Notes: generated by a model not told the origin, from the sequence alone. A stretch of 64,000 nt of DNA from Methylosinus sp. H3A (GCF_015709455.1 NZ_JADNQW010000005.1:1426001-1490000); one strand, 5' to 3'; numbered from the stretch's first letter, positions 46,973 to 56,655 are shown. Made by a program: numbers and translations.

Positions 46973-48595
46973 TCACCCATGCACCCCCGGCGCCTCGCGC
47001 CCGGTGCGCGCGACATATTCCGTATAGCCGCCGCCGAACTGATGCACGCCCTCCGGCGTCAGTTCCAGCACGCGATTGGAGAGCGCCGCCAAAAACCGCC
47101 GGTCGTGAGAGACGAACAGCATGGCGCCCTCATAGGCCGCGAGCGCTTCGACCAGCATCTCCTTCGTGCCCAAGTCCAGATGGTTCGTCGGCTCGTCCAG
47201 CACCAGGAAATTCGGCGGGTCATAGAGCATTTTCGCCATCACCAGCCGCGCCTTCTCGCCGCCCGAGAGCACGCGGCATTTCTTCTCCACATCGTCGCCG
47301 GAGAAGCCGAAGCAGCCGGCGAGCGAGCGCAGCGAGCCTTGCCCGGCCTGCGGAAAAGCGTCCTCCAGCGCCTCGAAGACGCTGTGCTCGCCATTCAGCA
47401 GCTCCATGGCGTGCTGCGCGAAATAGCCCATCTTCACATTGGCGCCGAGCGCCGCGGCGCCCTCGTCCGGCCGAGTCGCGCCGGCGATGAGCTTCAGCAG
47501 CGTGGATTTGCCGGCGCCATTGACGCCCATCACGCACCAGCGCTCCCTGCGCCGCACCTGAAAGTCGAGCCCTTCATAGATGCTGCGCGAGCCATAGCGC
47601 TTGTGAACGCGCGACAGCGTCGCCACCTCCTCGCCGGAGCGCGGCGCGGGGGCGAATTCGAATGCGACCGACTGGCGCCGGCGCGGCGGCTCGACGCGCT
47701 CGATCTTGTCGAGCTTCTTCACGCGGCTCTGCACCTGCGCGGCATGCGAGGCGCGCGCCTTGAAGCGCTCGATGAATTTGATCTCCTTGGCGAGCATGGC
47801 CTGCTGGCGCTCGAATTGCGCCTGCTGCTGCTGCTCGTTCTGCGCGCGCTGGCGCTCGTAGAATTCATAATCGCCGGAAAAGCTGGTGAGCGAGCCGCCG
47901 TCGATCTCGATGATCTTGCCGACGATGCGATTCATGAACTCGCGATCATGCGAGGTCATCAGCAGCGCGCCGGGATAGCCCTTCAAAAACTCCTCGAGCC
48001 AGATGAGGCTTTCGATATCGAGATGGTTGCTCGGCTCGTCGAGCAGCATGGCGTCCGGGCGCATCAGCAGAATGCGCGCCAGAGCGACGCGCATCTTCCA
48101 GCCGCCGGAGAGCGAGCCGACATCGCCGTCCATCGTCTCTTGGCTGAAGCCGAGGCCGGCGAGCACCTCGCGCGCGCGCCCGTCCAGCGCATAGCCGTCC
48201 AGCTCCTCGAAACGCGCCTGCACCTCGCCATAGCGCTCGAGGATTTCGTCGAAATTCTCCGCGGCGTCGGGATCGGCCATGGCGGCCTCGAGCTCGGCCA
48301 GCTCGGCGGCCACGGCGCTCACCGGGCCTGCGCCGTCCATCACCTCGGCGACGGCGCTGCGGCCGGCCATCTCGCCGACATCTTGGTTGAAATAGCCGAT
48401 GGTGACGCCGCGATCGACCGACACCTGGCCCTCATCGGGGCGTTCCTGCCCCGCGATCATGCGGAACAATGTCGTCTTGCCGGCGCCATTGGGGCCGACG
48501 AGGCCCACTTTCTCGCCGGAAAGGAGCGCCGCAGAGGCTTCGATGAAGAGGAGCTGCTGGCCGTTCTGCTTGGTGATGTTTTCGAGGCGTATCAT
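46973..48595 (-). CDS. ABC-F family ATPase
   Basis: A 540-residue soluble protein with two ABC domains and no membrane segment. First domain: VGPNGAGKTTLFRM, LSGGWKMRVALARILL, MLLDEPSNHLD. The linker (about residues 250-310) is rich in Gln and charged residues (QRAQNEQQQQAQFERQQ), as in ABC-F proteins. Second domain: MGVNGAGKSTLLKL, LSGGEKARLVMAKML, LVLDEPTNHLD. Such proteins act on ribosomes in translation control or antibiotic protection. It looks like a housekeeping type; no antibiotic-resistance role is implied. Confidence 0.93.
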   Translation of the reverse strand: MIRLENITKQNGQQLLFIEASAALLSGEKVGLVGPNGAGKTTLFRMIAGQERPDEGQVSVDRGVTIGYFNQDVGEMAGRSAVAEVMDGAGPVSAVAAELAELEAAMADPDAAENFDEILERYGEVQARFEELDGYALDGRAREVLAGLGFSQETMDGDVGSLSGGWKMRVALARILLMRPDAMLLDEPSNHLDIESLIWLEEFLKGYPGALLMTSHDREFMNRIVGKIIEIDGGSLTSFSGDYEFYERQRAQNEQQQQAQFERQQAMLAKEIKFIERFKARASHAAQVQSRVKKLDKIERVEPPRRRQSVAFEFAPAPRSGEEVATLSRVHKRYGSRSIYEGLDFQVRRRERWCVMGVNGAGKSTLLKLIAGATRPDEGAAALGANVKMGYFAQHAMELLNGEHSVFEALEDAFPQAGQGSLRSLAGCFGFSGDDVEKKCRVLSGGEKARLVMAKMLYDPPNFLVLDEPTNHLDLGTKEMLVEALAAYEGAMLFVSHDRRFLAALSNRVLELTPEGVHQFGGGYTEYVARTGREAPGVHG

Positions 48596-48693
48596 GTCCG
48601 CGCGCTTATCGGTGAATTGCGCGGGTCTTATGACATGGCGGAACGGATTCCCGAAACGGAGCTGTTTCGGGCGGTCTCGTCGCCCCTCGGCGG

Positions 48694-48727
48694 CCCTCTC
48701 CCCGCTGGCGCGGGAAGAGGGGAAGAG
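48694..48727. repeat. CCCTCTCCCCGC-type palindrome
   Basis: An imperfect copy of the family B core (CCCTCTCCCCGC ... GCGGGAAGAGGGG), between the ABC-F gene and the hemerythrin gene and ending 7 bases from the hemerythrin stop. Confidence 0.6.
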
Positions 48728-48733
48728 GCGCTG

Positions 48734-49141
48734 TCAGGCCACGCCCTTCTCATTGAGGAAGGAGCCGTAGAGCTTGTCGATCTTCGGAATATGATCCGTC
48801 AGCCAGCCGACGAGAAAGGCGGCCGTATCGGCGGTCACTTCGGCCTCGCCGGCGTGGAACTTCTTCTGCAGATCGAGCGCTGTGGCGACGAGCTTGTCGT
48901 GCTCGGCCTTGTGGCCGGGGAAGGCCGGATAGCCATAGGCTTCGAAATTCGCCTCTTCCGACGCGAAATGCTCCGCCACATAGTCGATGAGCGCGTCGAG
49001 ATCGCGGCCGACGGCGGCGCGGTCGCCGCTCGCGACCGAATCGCCCAGAACATTCAGCAGTCTGAAAATTTCCTGATGCTCTATGTCATGCTTGGAGACA
49101 TTGGTGGCGAATTGCTCGGGCGTCCAGGTGATGAGCGACAT
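48734..49141 (-). CDS. Bacteriohemerythrin
   Basis: A 135-residue single-domain hemerythrin that binds O2 at a di-iron site. Iron ligands are visible in order: H22 and E25 (HDIEHQEIF), then HFASEE, HKAEHDKL and the C-terminal HIPKIDK. There is no signal peptide, so it acts in the cytoplasm. In methanotrophs such proteins are thought to supply O2 to particulate methane monooxygenase, which fits the inferred lifestyle but is not shown here. Confidence 0.9.
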   Translation of the reverse strand: MSLITWTPEQFATNVSKHDIEHQEIFRLLNVLGDSVASGDRAAVGRDLDALIDYVAEHFASEEANFEAYGYPAFPGHKAEHDKLVATALDLQKKFHAGEAEVTADTAAFLVGWLTDHIPKIDKLYGSFLNEKGVA

Positions 49142-49360
49142 GCCTTTTCCTCCATCGAAGACTCATTGGTCCGAAGCGAGCGACACGCAGGAAAATGCGA
49201 GAAGACACGCGCCGCGATCGAACGAGGCTCGGCGTAAACGGCGTGCGGACGCGCGTCTTTGATCGGCGTCAATAAAGGACGAATTGCCGCTGCGGCATGA
49301 TGCGGCCTTAAGGGCCGCGCCAGACGAGAGCGAGCCTTCAGGCTCGCTTCTCGAGCGGCC

Positions 49361-50419
49361 TCACGCCTGCGCTTTGGCGGCCTGGCTTTTCTGCTTGCGC
49401 CGGCGCTTCTGCTCCGCGGCGCCGGGACGTGCGGCGGATGCGGCGGCGGCGCGCTCCTTCTCCTGGCGCAGCGAGCCGGTCATGGCGCCGACGAGCCGTT
49501 GCGCGGCGCGCGGCGGCGTCGAGCGCATCAGCGCGACCAGCGAGCGGATACGCTCCACATCCGGCGCGTCGCGTTCCGCGCCGAGGAAAATGCGGATTGC
49601 CGTGTCCTCGCCGACGCCGAGCGCGACGAGGGCGAGCGCCAGCGCCTCGCCGCCACGGTCCATGAGAATGGCGCGCGCGCGCGATTTGCGGCAGTCGAGT
49701 GCTTCGGCGAGCGCCTCGGCCAGCCCCTCGAAATCGCGGGCGATGGCGCAGGCGTCGATCTCCTCGGCGAGAGCGGGGACGGGCCGCGCGACATGCTCCG
49801 GCCCATTGGCGACGAGCGCCCGCGTCGCCGCCTCGAGCAGAATGCGCGAGCGCTCGCCGGAATCGGCGGCCAGGAACAGCGCCTCCGGGTCGAGCGCGAG
49901 ATCGCCGCGGTCCAGCAATATGCGGGCGAGCCGCAGATCGTCGCGCGCGGCTTGCAACAGGGAGCGCCGCGCCGCCTGATCGAGATGGAGGCGCCGGTTG
50001 GCCGCGAGCGCGCAGAGCACCTCGCTCTCGCCGCGTGAGGCGAGGCTCCCGACGATCTTGCGCTCGAGCGAGGAGCGGCGGGCGATGGCGACGGCGAGCT
50101 CGGCGGAGCCATGCTCGGCGAGCGCGCGGACGAGCCCGGCATGGATCGCCGGCGCATATTCTATGGCGATGCGCGAGACGCGCCCGCCCTTGTCCAAGAG
50201 CTGCGCGACCACGCCGCGCGGCGTATCCGGATGGCGGCACAATTCGAGCGTCCGCTCGGCGACGACATCGGCGTCGAGCATCTCGATGAAGCCGCTGGCG
50301 AGCGTCTCGAACTGCTCGACATCGGCCGCCGGATGCAGCGGACGCGCGACGAACTGGTCGACGATCTCGCGGAACAGAGCCGCCTCGGCCTTTCGCCGTT
50401 CGCTTTCGCATCGTGGCAT
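49361..50419 (-). CDS. DUF2336 family protein
   Basis: A 352-residue all-helical, Ala- and Leu-rich protein with repeated pairs such as RVSRIAIEYAPAIHAGLVRALAE and GSLASRGESEVLCALAANRR. This HEAT-like pattern is typical of DUF2336, an alphaproteobacterial family of unknown role. It ends in a very basic tail (AEQKRRRKQKSQAAKAQA), which may bind nucleic acid or membrane. It is divergent from a small + strand gene across a 138-base gap that should hold promoters. Confidence 0.8.
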   Translation of the reverse strand: MPRCESERRKAEAALFREIVDQFVARPLHPAADVEQFETLASGFIEMLDADVVAERTLELCRHPDTPRGVVAQLLDKGGRVSRIAIEYAPAIHAGLVRALAEHGSAELAVAIARRSSLERKIVGSLASRGESEVLCALAANRRLHLDQAARRSLLQAARDDLRLARILLDRGDLALDPEALFLAADSGERSRILLEAATRALVANGPEHVARPVPALAEEIDACAIARDFEGLAEALAEALDCRKSRARAILMDRGGEALALALVALGVGEDTAIRIFLGAERDAPDVERIRSLVALMRSTPPRAAQRLVGAMTGSLRQEKERAAAASAARPGAAEQKRRRKQKSQAAKAQA

Positions 50420-50557
50420 TTACGCACCAATCGCAACTTTAATACTCGAACGGCGAATTTAGCGCGCGGACATTGACGCAACATTAACCCTCGGCGGCCC
50501 CTAATCGCCGCATCGACCAATCGCGCGATTTACGTGCTTCATTGCGGGGGCGATGAA

Positions 50558-50746
50558 ATGGGCGAACTCATAGCCTTCTCCTCGAGGGCGAGGTCGGCGG
50601 CCGTGGCGCCGCCCGTCGTCGGCGAGGCGCAGATACTTTTCTTTCTCGGCGTTCGCTATGTGAGGCCACAAGAGGCGGCGACGAATGCGCCGAGCGACAA
50701 GGGCGGGACGACGAGCGGCGGACGCAAGCGCAAACGCCGTGCGTGA
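50558..50746 (+). CDS. Small conserved-type protein, 62 residues
   Basis: The N-terminus is MGELIAFSSRARSAA, followed by GEAQILFFLGVRYVR and a basic Gly/Lys/Arg tail (GGRKRKRRA). Similar short proteins with an ILFFxGVRY core occur in Rhizobiales and are of unknown role. ATG 50558 is preferred over the earlier in-frame start at 50534, which would give a Cys-containing stub. It ends 4 bases from the convergent CAP-domain gene. Confidence 0.6.
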   Translation: MGELIAFSSRARSAAVAPPVVGEAQILFFLGVRYVRPQEAATNAPSDKGGTTSGGRKRKRRA

Positions 50747-50750
50747 TTCG

Positions 50751-51263
50751 TCAGTCGGCCAGAATCAGCGCCCAATAGACCTTGTATTTCGCATTGGGCG
50801 CATAGGCCGTCGCGAGCCCCATGCGCGTCGCTTTTTTCATCAACAAATTCTTATTGTGCGGCGGCGACTGCCGCCATCCCGAAAAAGCCTCGGCGAGCGT
50901 GTGATAGCCGGCCGAGACATTCTCCGCCGCGCTGACGCTGCGCATGCCGCGCGCGGTGAGGCGCATGTCCAGCGTTCCGCGCACATTATGGTCCAGCGAA
51001 TTGGCGGCCGCCATCGCATCGGCCTGCGCCTGCGCGGCCTCGCGCAGCGATTCGTCCAGCGCGAGCGTCGAGAGCCCGTTGTTGCGGCGATAGAGCGAGA
51101 TCATCTCGCGCGCCGCCTCCGCGTCGACGCGCGCGCCGGGCGCTGCGAGCGAGCGATAGAAGCTCGGCTGCTCGGGCTCGCGCGGCAGCCGGCTCCCGTC
51201 TGAGCAGGCGGAAAGAAAGAGCAGCGCCATGGCGACGGGGGCGAGGCGGGCAAGTGTGGACAT
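50751..51263 (-). CDS. CAP-domain (SCP/PR1-like) lipoprotein
   Basis: A 170-residue protein. The lipobox LSAC is near residue 18, so it is likely anchored in the membrane. The CAP domain shows MISLYRRNNGLSTLALDESL, ANSLDHN with the conserved histidine, ENVSAGYHTLAEAFSGWRQS and HNKNLLM. The function of bacterial CAP proteins is mostly unknown. GGGAG precedes ATG 51263; longer in-frame extension is repeat-like and rejected. Confidence 0.85.
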   Translation of the reverse strand: MSTLARLAPVAMALLFLSACSDGSRLPREPEQPSFYRSLAAPGARVDAEAAREMISLYRRNNGLSTLALDESLREAAQAQADAMAAANSLDHNVRGTLDMRLTARGMRSVSAAENVSAGYHTLAEAFSGWRQSPPHNKNLLMKKATRMGLATAYAPNAKYKVYWALILAD

Positions 51264-51414
51264 GGTGCTTTCTCCCTCGGCGAGGGTTGAGACAAAGTTA
51301 AGCATGGGCGCACCTTGCAGCCGAACGCCCCTTCGCTTCGGGGGCTTTCCAAACGCGTTCTTACCGGACTTTCTCGACGGTATTCGCGTTCGAGGCCTCG
51401 ACGTCCGGCGCCAG

Positions 51415-52719
51415 CTAGCGGCCGCCCGACGCCCAATCGACGATCGCTTCGACCCCACGCTCCGCTCGCATGGATATGGCGAAATCTCGCGCCGCGCGCA
51501 GATAGCGTTGGTCGCGAAGCTCGGCGAGAGCTTTCGTGGAATTTTTCAGATCATAGTCGGACAGCCTCAGAGCGAAACCAACGCCCAGCCGTTCGATGCG
51601 TTTGCCGTGGTCGGGCTGGTCTCCGAAAAAAGGCACGATCAACTGCGGCTTTCCCGCTCGCAAGGCTTGGGCAGTCGTTCCGATGCCACCGTGATGGACG
51701 ATGCAGGAGGCGAACGGAAAGAGCTCGTCGTGAGGCGCATCGTGGCAGACGAACTCGCTCGGGCCGACCGAAGACGAAAGTCGAGCGGCGTCTTTCGGGC
51801 CGGTGAGCAGGATGGCTCGAGCTCCCGAGGCGCGGGCGGCGCTTATGCTGACATCGTAGAAGCCGCCCGACACTTGGGGTGCGAACGAGCCCAAAGTGAA
51901 GACGACCGGAGCGTCGCCCGACGAAAGGAAAACTCTCAAAGGCTCGCTGAGCGCGCGTCGACGCTCGTCTCGGGGCGCGTAGAAGGGAAAACCGGGAACC
52001 TCCATATTGTCCGGTCCATCTGGTGGAGGCGAGGCGAAGCCGGGTGAGTAGAGACCGTAGATTTTAGATGCGCTGTTCGTCCTGCCGAAGTCGAGAAACA
52101 GGTCTTCCCGGCTGCGCGGCAGTCCGACCTTTCTCCGAAAAACGTGCAGACGCTTCAGTCGCAGATTTATGCCGGTTCGTATGAACGATCGCACCAGTTC
52201 GTTGTATCTGATCGCCAAGCGCGTCTCGGGTCGCAGGATATATGGCGCCGGAGGGGTGAACGACGGAGCGGCTGCCGACTGGACGTATAGAGGCGCGAGC
52301 GCGACCCGCGCGGACGGGAGGCCAGATTTTTCAGCCGCCAGGTTTGCGCCGACGAGAAGGCTGTGCGTGACGATCGCGTCCGCTCCTTCCGCCGCCGTCA
52401 AAGTATCGTGATAGGTCTCGGAGAGGAATCGCAGATAAATTTCGTCAAGAATGAAATAGGGATTCTGGAGCATGATCTGGAAAGCGCCCGGTATGTCGAC
52501 GCCGAGCGCGCCGACGATGTCGTTCTCGTGCGGACGCAAGCGTGTGTATGCGATACCCTCGCGCTCGATCGATCCTCGGTGCATCTCGGGCGCGGCGATC
52601 ACGACATCGAGACTTCGCTGACGCATCGAGTGGGCAATGGCGATGAATGGATATATATCGCCGAGAGTCCCAAATGTGGCGAGCAATATCCGTTTACGCT
52701 TTTCTGTCGAACCATTCAT
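51415..52719 (-). CDS. GT-B glycosyltransferase (UGT/sterol glucosyltransferase-like)
   Basis: A 434-residue family 1 glycosyltransferase. The acceptor half begins KRILLATFGTLGDIYPFIAI. The donor half has VVFTLGSFAP and the nucleotide-sugar motif HHGGIGTTAQALRAGKPQLI, then PFFGDQPDHGKRIERLGVG. It would glycosylate a lipid or small molecule; the acceptor is not evident. Its DNA is visibly less GC-rich than its neighbours, suggesting transfer. The start at ATG 52719 has a weak ribosome-binding site. Confidence 0.83.
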   Translation of the reverse strand: MNGSTEKRKRILLATFGTLGDIYPFIAIAHSMRQRSLDVVIAAPEMHRGSIEREGIAYTRLRPHENDIVGALGVDIPGAFQIMLQNPYFILDEIYLRFLSETYHDTLTAAEGADAIVTHSLLVGANLAAEKSGLPSARVALAPLYVQSAAAPSFTPPAPYILRPETRLAIRYNELVRSFIRTGINLRLKRLHVFRRKVGLPRSREDLFLDFGRTNSASKIYGLYSPGFASPPPDGPDNMEVPGFPFYAPRDERRRALSEPLRVFLSSGDAPVVFTLGSFAPQVSGGFYDVSISAARASGARAILLTGPKDAARLSSSVGPSEFVCHDAPHDELFPFASCIVHHGGIGTTAQALRAGKPQLIVPFFGDQPDHGKRIERLGVGFALRLSDYDLKNSTKALAELRDQRYLRAARDFAISMRAERGVEAIVDWASGGR

Positions 52720-52824
52720 TTCGATACGAAACCCCGATGAATCGTTTGACCTGAAATTCTTGACTATTGGTCGTAGCGCACGGGATTTTTCAGCGCGAGG
52801 AGGTCGCAAATTCAGTTGAATTTT

Positions 52825-55461
52825 TCAGCGTTGCCCGGCGATCACATAATCCCGCTCGTCTTCTCGCGAAAGCGCCGGCGGAGCGAAGGGCTCCAGCCCC
52901 ATCACCTGCACCACGGCCGGCGCCGGCGCCGGCGGCGAAATTTTGAGGCCCGCCTCGGCGAAGCGGCGATAAATGTCGAAATGCAGATCGCTCTTCACCC
53001 GCGTCGCCTGCTCGACATCGTCGACGAAGCACCAGAGCTCGAAGCGAAACGCCGTCTGCTCCATGGAAAGGAACATCACTTGCGGCGCTGGAATGCGCAG
53101 CAGCCCGTCCTGCGCCTTGGCGGCGGCGAGGAGAATTTCGCGAATCTCTTCTGGATCGACGCCCGAATGCGGCGCTATGGCGATTTTGATGCGGCCGACG
53201 CGATCATTGCGCAACCAATTCTTCACCACGCCGGAAACGAGATTGGAATTGGGCACGATCATCGTGGCGCGGTCGAAAGTCTCGATCTCCGTGGAGCGCA
53301 CATTGATGCGCTTCACATAGCCCTGCTCCTCGCCCAGCACGACCCAGTCGCCGACGCGGATCGCCCGCTCCCAGAGCAGGATGAGGCCGGAGACGAAATT
53401 ATTGACGATCGATTGCAGGCCGAAGCCGATGCCGACAGACAGCGCGCCGGCGACGATGGCCAGCCGCTCGAGGCTGAGGCCGAGCTCGGCCAGCGCCACC
53501 GAGACGGAGAGCAAGAATCCCGCATAGCCGAGACTGGCGCCGATGGAGTGGCGCAGCCCCATGTCGAGGCGCGTCAGTGGAAGCAGCCGCTGATCGAGCC
53601 AGCGGCGCAGCGCCTTGGTCGCCCCATAGGTGAACGCGAAGAGAGCGAGCGCCGTCGCCATTCCGGCGGGCGAGATCGACACTTCGCCGATCTTGAAGCC
53701 GGCGTAAGCGGTCTGGAGATTGCCGAAGAAATCGCCCGACTGGAATCCGTAAGGGACGAGCGCGACGAAGAGCGCGAAGGCGTAGAGGCCGAGCGTGGCG
53801 ACGCCGGTCAGCAGCACGGCGAATTGTCCGAGCGACTCCGGCTGCGCGCCGAAGCCGGAGACGAGCGCGCGGCCGAGCGGCGTCTGCGGCTGGAAGGCGC
53901 GCGCGAGGCCGGTCTCGACGAAAGCGAGCAGCAGATAGAGCGCCGCGCCGACAGCCGCGAGCCAGGCGATCTGCAGCACCAGAAAATTGGCGAAAGCCAC
54001 ATAGCCGGCCGCCAGCGCCCCGGTGATGACCGCGATCTCCGCCCAGGCGAGCAGGCGCAGCGCATAGACCCAGTCGCGTCCCTCGAGATCGGCGCCGGGG
54101 TCGTTCTCGCGCGTCTCGTGGCGCGTGGCGACCGTGACGACGAGAAAGACGATGGCGATGAACAAGGCGCCTGCGCCGCGCGTCAGCACGATGACCGGCA
54201 GGCCCGCCTGCACGAATTCGGCGATCTGCTCCAGCACGCGCGTCGCCGCGGCGACGAAGCCGACGAGCACGGCGAGATAGAGCAGCCGCCGCGCCAGCCG
54301 GTCGCCGAAGCCGACCAGCCGCCATTGCGGCAGGCCGGGCGCCAGCAGACCGCGCGCCAGCCCATAGGAGACGGCGACGAAAGTCACCGCCTCCGAGAGC
54401 CGCCGGCCGAGCGGCGCGAGAAAGGCGTCCTCGAGCTGGAAGGCGTCGATGGCCAGAGCGATCGCCGCGACGAGGACGACCGGCAACGCCGCCGTCACCA
54501 AAGTCGTCGTCAACGCCGCGGTCGTCTTGCGGAATCGGTCCGGCGCTTCGACCGCGGCTTCGCGCTTGGAGAAGCGGCGGGCGAGCAAGGTCGCTGGCGC
54601 GGCGAGCAGCAGCACGCCGAAAATCGTCGCCAGAAAACTCGCGAGCTGGCCGTCGCGCAGCCGGGCCGTTACCGCGGCGCCGCGCTGCTCGAGCAGCAGG
54701 CCGAAGACTTTCGCGTCAAAGGGCAACTCCTGCAGAGCGGCGCTCCACAGTGCCGGAGAGAACAGCCCGCTCGTGCGCAGGAACAGCGTCTTGGCGAAGA
54801 GCGCCCGCTGCCGCGCGCGGATCACGAGCCCGGTCTGCCGCGCCTCGATCGACAGCGCCCGCGCGCGCTTCAGCGTGGCGTCCACTTCATCGTAGAGCTT
54901 CTTTTGCTCCGACCATTCGGCGTTGACGCTCGCCGTCGCCAGCGAGCCGCCCTCGACCGCAGGGGCCGGCGCAGGGACGACAGGCGCGGGCCGCGTCTCG
55001 GCGGAGGCCTTGGCGATGATCGCCCTGCCATTGGTCGGCGCGCGCGCGCCTTTTCCGGGAGCGACCTCGTCCTTCTTGGGCGGCGCTTCGGCCGGCGCGG
55101 GAGGCGGAGCGGCGGGGGCGTCTTTCGTCTCGCTCGCGGGCTTGGCCGGGCCCGAGAGCTCGTCGAGCCGCGCCTGCAAGGCGGCGAGGCGTGGCGTCAG
55201 CCGATCGACGACATCCTGAAGCTCGGCCGGCAGAGTGTCGACCCGATCGCGCAGGCTCTTGAGCGTGGCGTCATTGAGCGAGGGATCGGCGAGCGTCTTC
55301 TCCACATCCTCGAGCGTCGCCCGCGCGGCGTCGAGCCTCGCATTGAACAGATCGAGCGAGGAGGAGGGCTCCGCGGCGACGGCCGCGCTGGCGAAGAGAA
55401 GGACGAGGCAAAGGGCGATAAAACGGCGCAAGGCGAAGCTTTCGTTGACGAGACGAGCCAT
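52825..55461 (-). CDS. Large MscS-type mechanosensitive channel with DUF3772
   Basis: An 878-residue inner-membrane protein. The signal peptide (LCLVLLFASAAVAAEP) is followed by a periplasmic DUF3772-like coiled region, a low-complexity Ala/Pro/Lys linker near residues 110-165, about ten membrane segments and a C-terminal MscS domain (AGALSVGIGFGLQSIVNNFV, then GLILLWERAIRVGDWVVLGE). It probably releases solutes upon hypo-osmotic shock. It ends 105 bases from the glycosyltransferase start. Confidence 0.9.
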   Translation of the reverse strand: MARLVNESFALRRFIALCLVLLFASAAVAAEPSSSLDLFNARLDAARATLEDVEKTLADPSLNDATLKSLRDRVDTLPAELQDVVDRLTPRLAALQARLDELSGPAKPASETKDAPAAPPPAPAEAPPKKDEVAPGKGARAPTNGRAIIAKASAETRPAPVVPAPAPAVEGGSLATASVNAEWSEQKKLYDEVDATLKRARALSIEARQTGLVIRARQRALFAKTLFLRTSGLFSPALWSAALQELPFDAKVFGLLLEQRGAAVTARLRDGQLASFLATIFGVLLLAAPATLLARRFSKREAAVEAPDRFRKTTAALTTTLVTAALPVVLVAAIALAIDAFQLEDAFLAPLGRRLSEAVTFVAVSYGLARGLLAPGLPQWRLVGFGDRLARRLLYLAVLVGFVAAATRVLEQIAEFVQAGLPVIVLTRGAGALFIAIVFLVVTVATRHETRENDPGADLEGRDWVYALRLLAWAEIAVITGALAAGYVAFANFLVLQIAWLAAVGAALYLLLAFVETGLARAFQPQTPLGRALVSGFGAQPESLGQFAVLLTGVATLGLYAFALFVALVPYGFQSGDFFGNLQTAYAGFKIGEVSISPAGMATALALFAFTYGATKALRRWLDQRLLPLTRLDMGLRHSIGASLGYAGFLLSVSVALAELGLSLERLAIVAGALSVGIGFGLQSIVNNFVSGLILLWERAIRVGDWVVLGEEQGYVKRINVRSTEIETFDRATMIVPNSNLVSGVVKNWLRNDRVGRIKIAIAPHSGVDPEEIREILLAAAKAQDGLLRIPAPQVMFLSMEQTAFRFELWCFVDDVEQATRVKSDLHFDIYRRFAEAGLKISPPAPAPAVVQVMGLEPFAPPALSREDERDYVIAGQR

Positions 55462-55487
55462 AGACGCGCAATGAGACGAACAATCCG

Positions 55488-56648
55488 TCAATCTTGCGGC
55501 GACGCCTGACTTTGCTCCCGCTCTCCCGCCGGATAGGGATGCCGCCGCCCGGCGCGGTCGCGGACGAACCAGCCGTTTTTCTCGTCGCCCTCGAGATGCG
55601 ATTGCTGAAGCGGAACCTTACCGAATCCGCCCGGAATGTCGAGAACGTAAGAGGGAAGCGCAATTCCCGAGACCCGCTGCGCCAGCGCGCCATAGAGCGC
55701 CCGCCCTCGCTCGAGCGAAAGGCGGAAATGGCCTGTGCCGGGGGCGAGGTCGGGATGGTGCAGGTAATAGGGCTTGATCTGCGCCGTGACGAGGGCGCGC
55801 ATCAGCAGCTCCAGCGTGTCGACGTCGTCATTGACGCCGGCGAGCAGCACCGTCTGCGCGAGCGTCGAAATCCCCGCCCTCTGGATGCGGAGGACGGCCT
55901 CCCGCGCCGGAGCGGAAAGCTCGCGCGCATGATCGACATGCAGCACCATGAAGACGGCCTTGCCGCTCGCCTTCAGCGCCTCGAGCCGCTCCGCCGTGAC
56001 GAGGCGCGGCGCGGCGGTCGGCGCGCGCGTATGGATGCGCAGCACGGCGACATGCGGAATGGCCGCGAGCCGCTCGGCCACCGCGCGCAGCCGCCGAGCC
56101 GAGAGCGCCAGCGGATCGCCGCCGGTGAGGATGACCTCGAAAATCTCCGGCCGCGCGGCGACATAGGCCAGCGCTCTATCCAGCGCCTCTTCGGAGAGGG
56201 AGGCGCCCTTGCCGAGGCCCACCGTCTCGCGGCGGAAGCAGAAGCGGCAATAGACCGGGCACACAGAGAGCAGCTTCAGCAGCACGCGATCGGGATAGCG
56301 ATGCACGAGGCCTTCCGTCGGGCTGAAGGCGTCGTCGCCGATCGGATCGGCGCGCTCTTCCGGGCGCGTCTCCAACTCGCGCAGATCCGGCAGAAATTGC
56401 CGGGCGATCGGGTCCGCGGGGTCGGCGGGATCGATCAGCGCGGCGATCTCCGGCGTGACGGCGACGCTATAGCGCGCCTCGACGGCGCGCAGAGTCTCCG
56501 CCCGCGCCGGCTCCAGCAGACCGGCGGCGGCGAGCTCGGCGACGGATTTCGACGTCGTATCATTACGAGCGGAGCGAGGGCCGGCGGGCGGCTCCTGGAT
56601 CGCTTCGTTGCTCCGCTCCTCGCGATGACGGGCGCTGGATTCGGTCAT
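55488..56648 (-). CDS. epmB: EF-P lysine 2,3-aminomutase EpmB
   Basis: A 386-residue radical-SAM enzyme that converts lysine to beta-lysine for EF-P modification. The cluster motif is CPVYCRFCFR (CxxxCxxC). Conserved stretches are FEVILTGGDPLALS and PYYLHHPDLAPGTGHFRLS. The epmA and efp genes are close by. The first about 30 residues (SSARHREERSNEAIQEPPAG and on to NDTT) are encoded by a palindromic repeat, and the recognisable protein begins at KSVAELAAAGLLEPAR. A start after the repeat is not available as ATG. ATG 56648 is used. Confidence 0.92.
   Translation of the reverse strand: MTESSARHREERSNEAIQEPPAGPRSARNDTTSKSVAELAAAGLLEPARAETLRAVEARYSVAVTPEIAALIDPADPADPIARQFLPDLRELETRPEERADPIGDDAFSPTEGLVHRYPDRVLLKLLSVCPVYCRFCFRRETVGLGKGASLSEEALDRALAYVAARPEIFEVILTGGDPLALSARRLRAVAERLAAIPHVAVLRIHTRAPTAAPRLVTAERLEALKASGKAVFMVLHVDHARELSAPAREAVLRIQRAGISTLAQTVLLAGVNDDVDTLELLMRALVTAQIKPYYLHHPDLAPGTGHFRLSLERGRALYGALAQRVSGIALPSYVLDIPGGFGKVPLQQSHLEGDEKNGWFVRDRAGRRHPYPAGEREQSQASPQD
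56554..56630. repeat. Family D repeat inside the 5' end of epmB
   Basis: Inverted arms TCATTACGAGCGGAGCGA (left) and, on the right, GCTCCGCTCCTCGCGATGACG. It matches the copies at 27171-27246 and 33096-33174. Here it lies inside coding sequence and is open in frame. Confidence 0.8.
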
Positions 56649-56655
56649 CCGCCGC

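Noticed and set aside
52816..55509. 897-codon + strand frame opposite the MscS channel gene
   Set aside because: Low-complexity Arg/Glu/Asp sequence; the minus strand encodes a coherent signal peptide, membrane helices and MscS domain.
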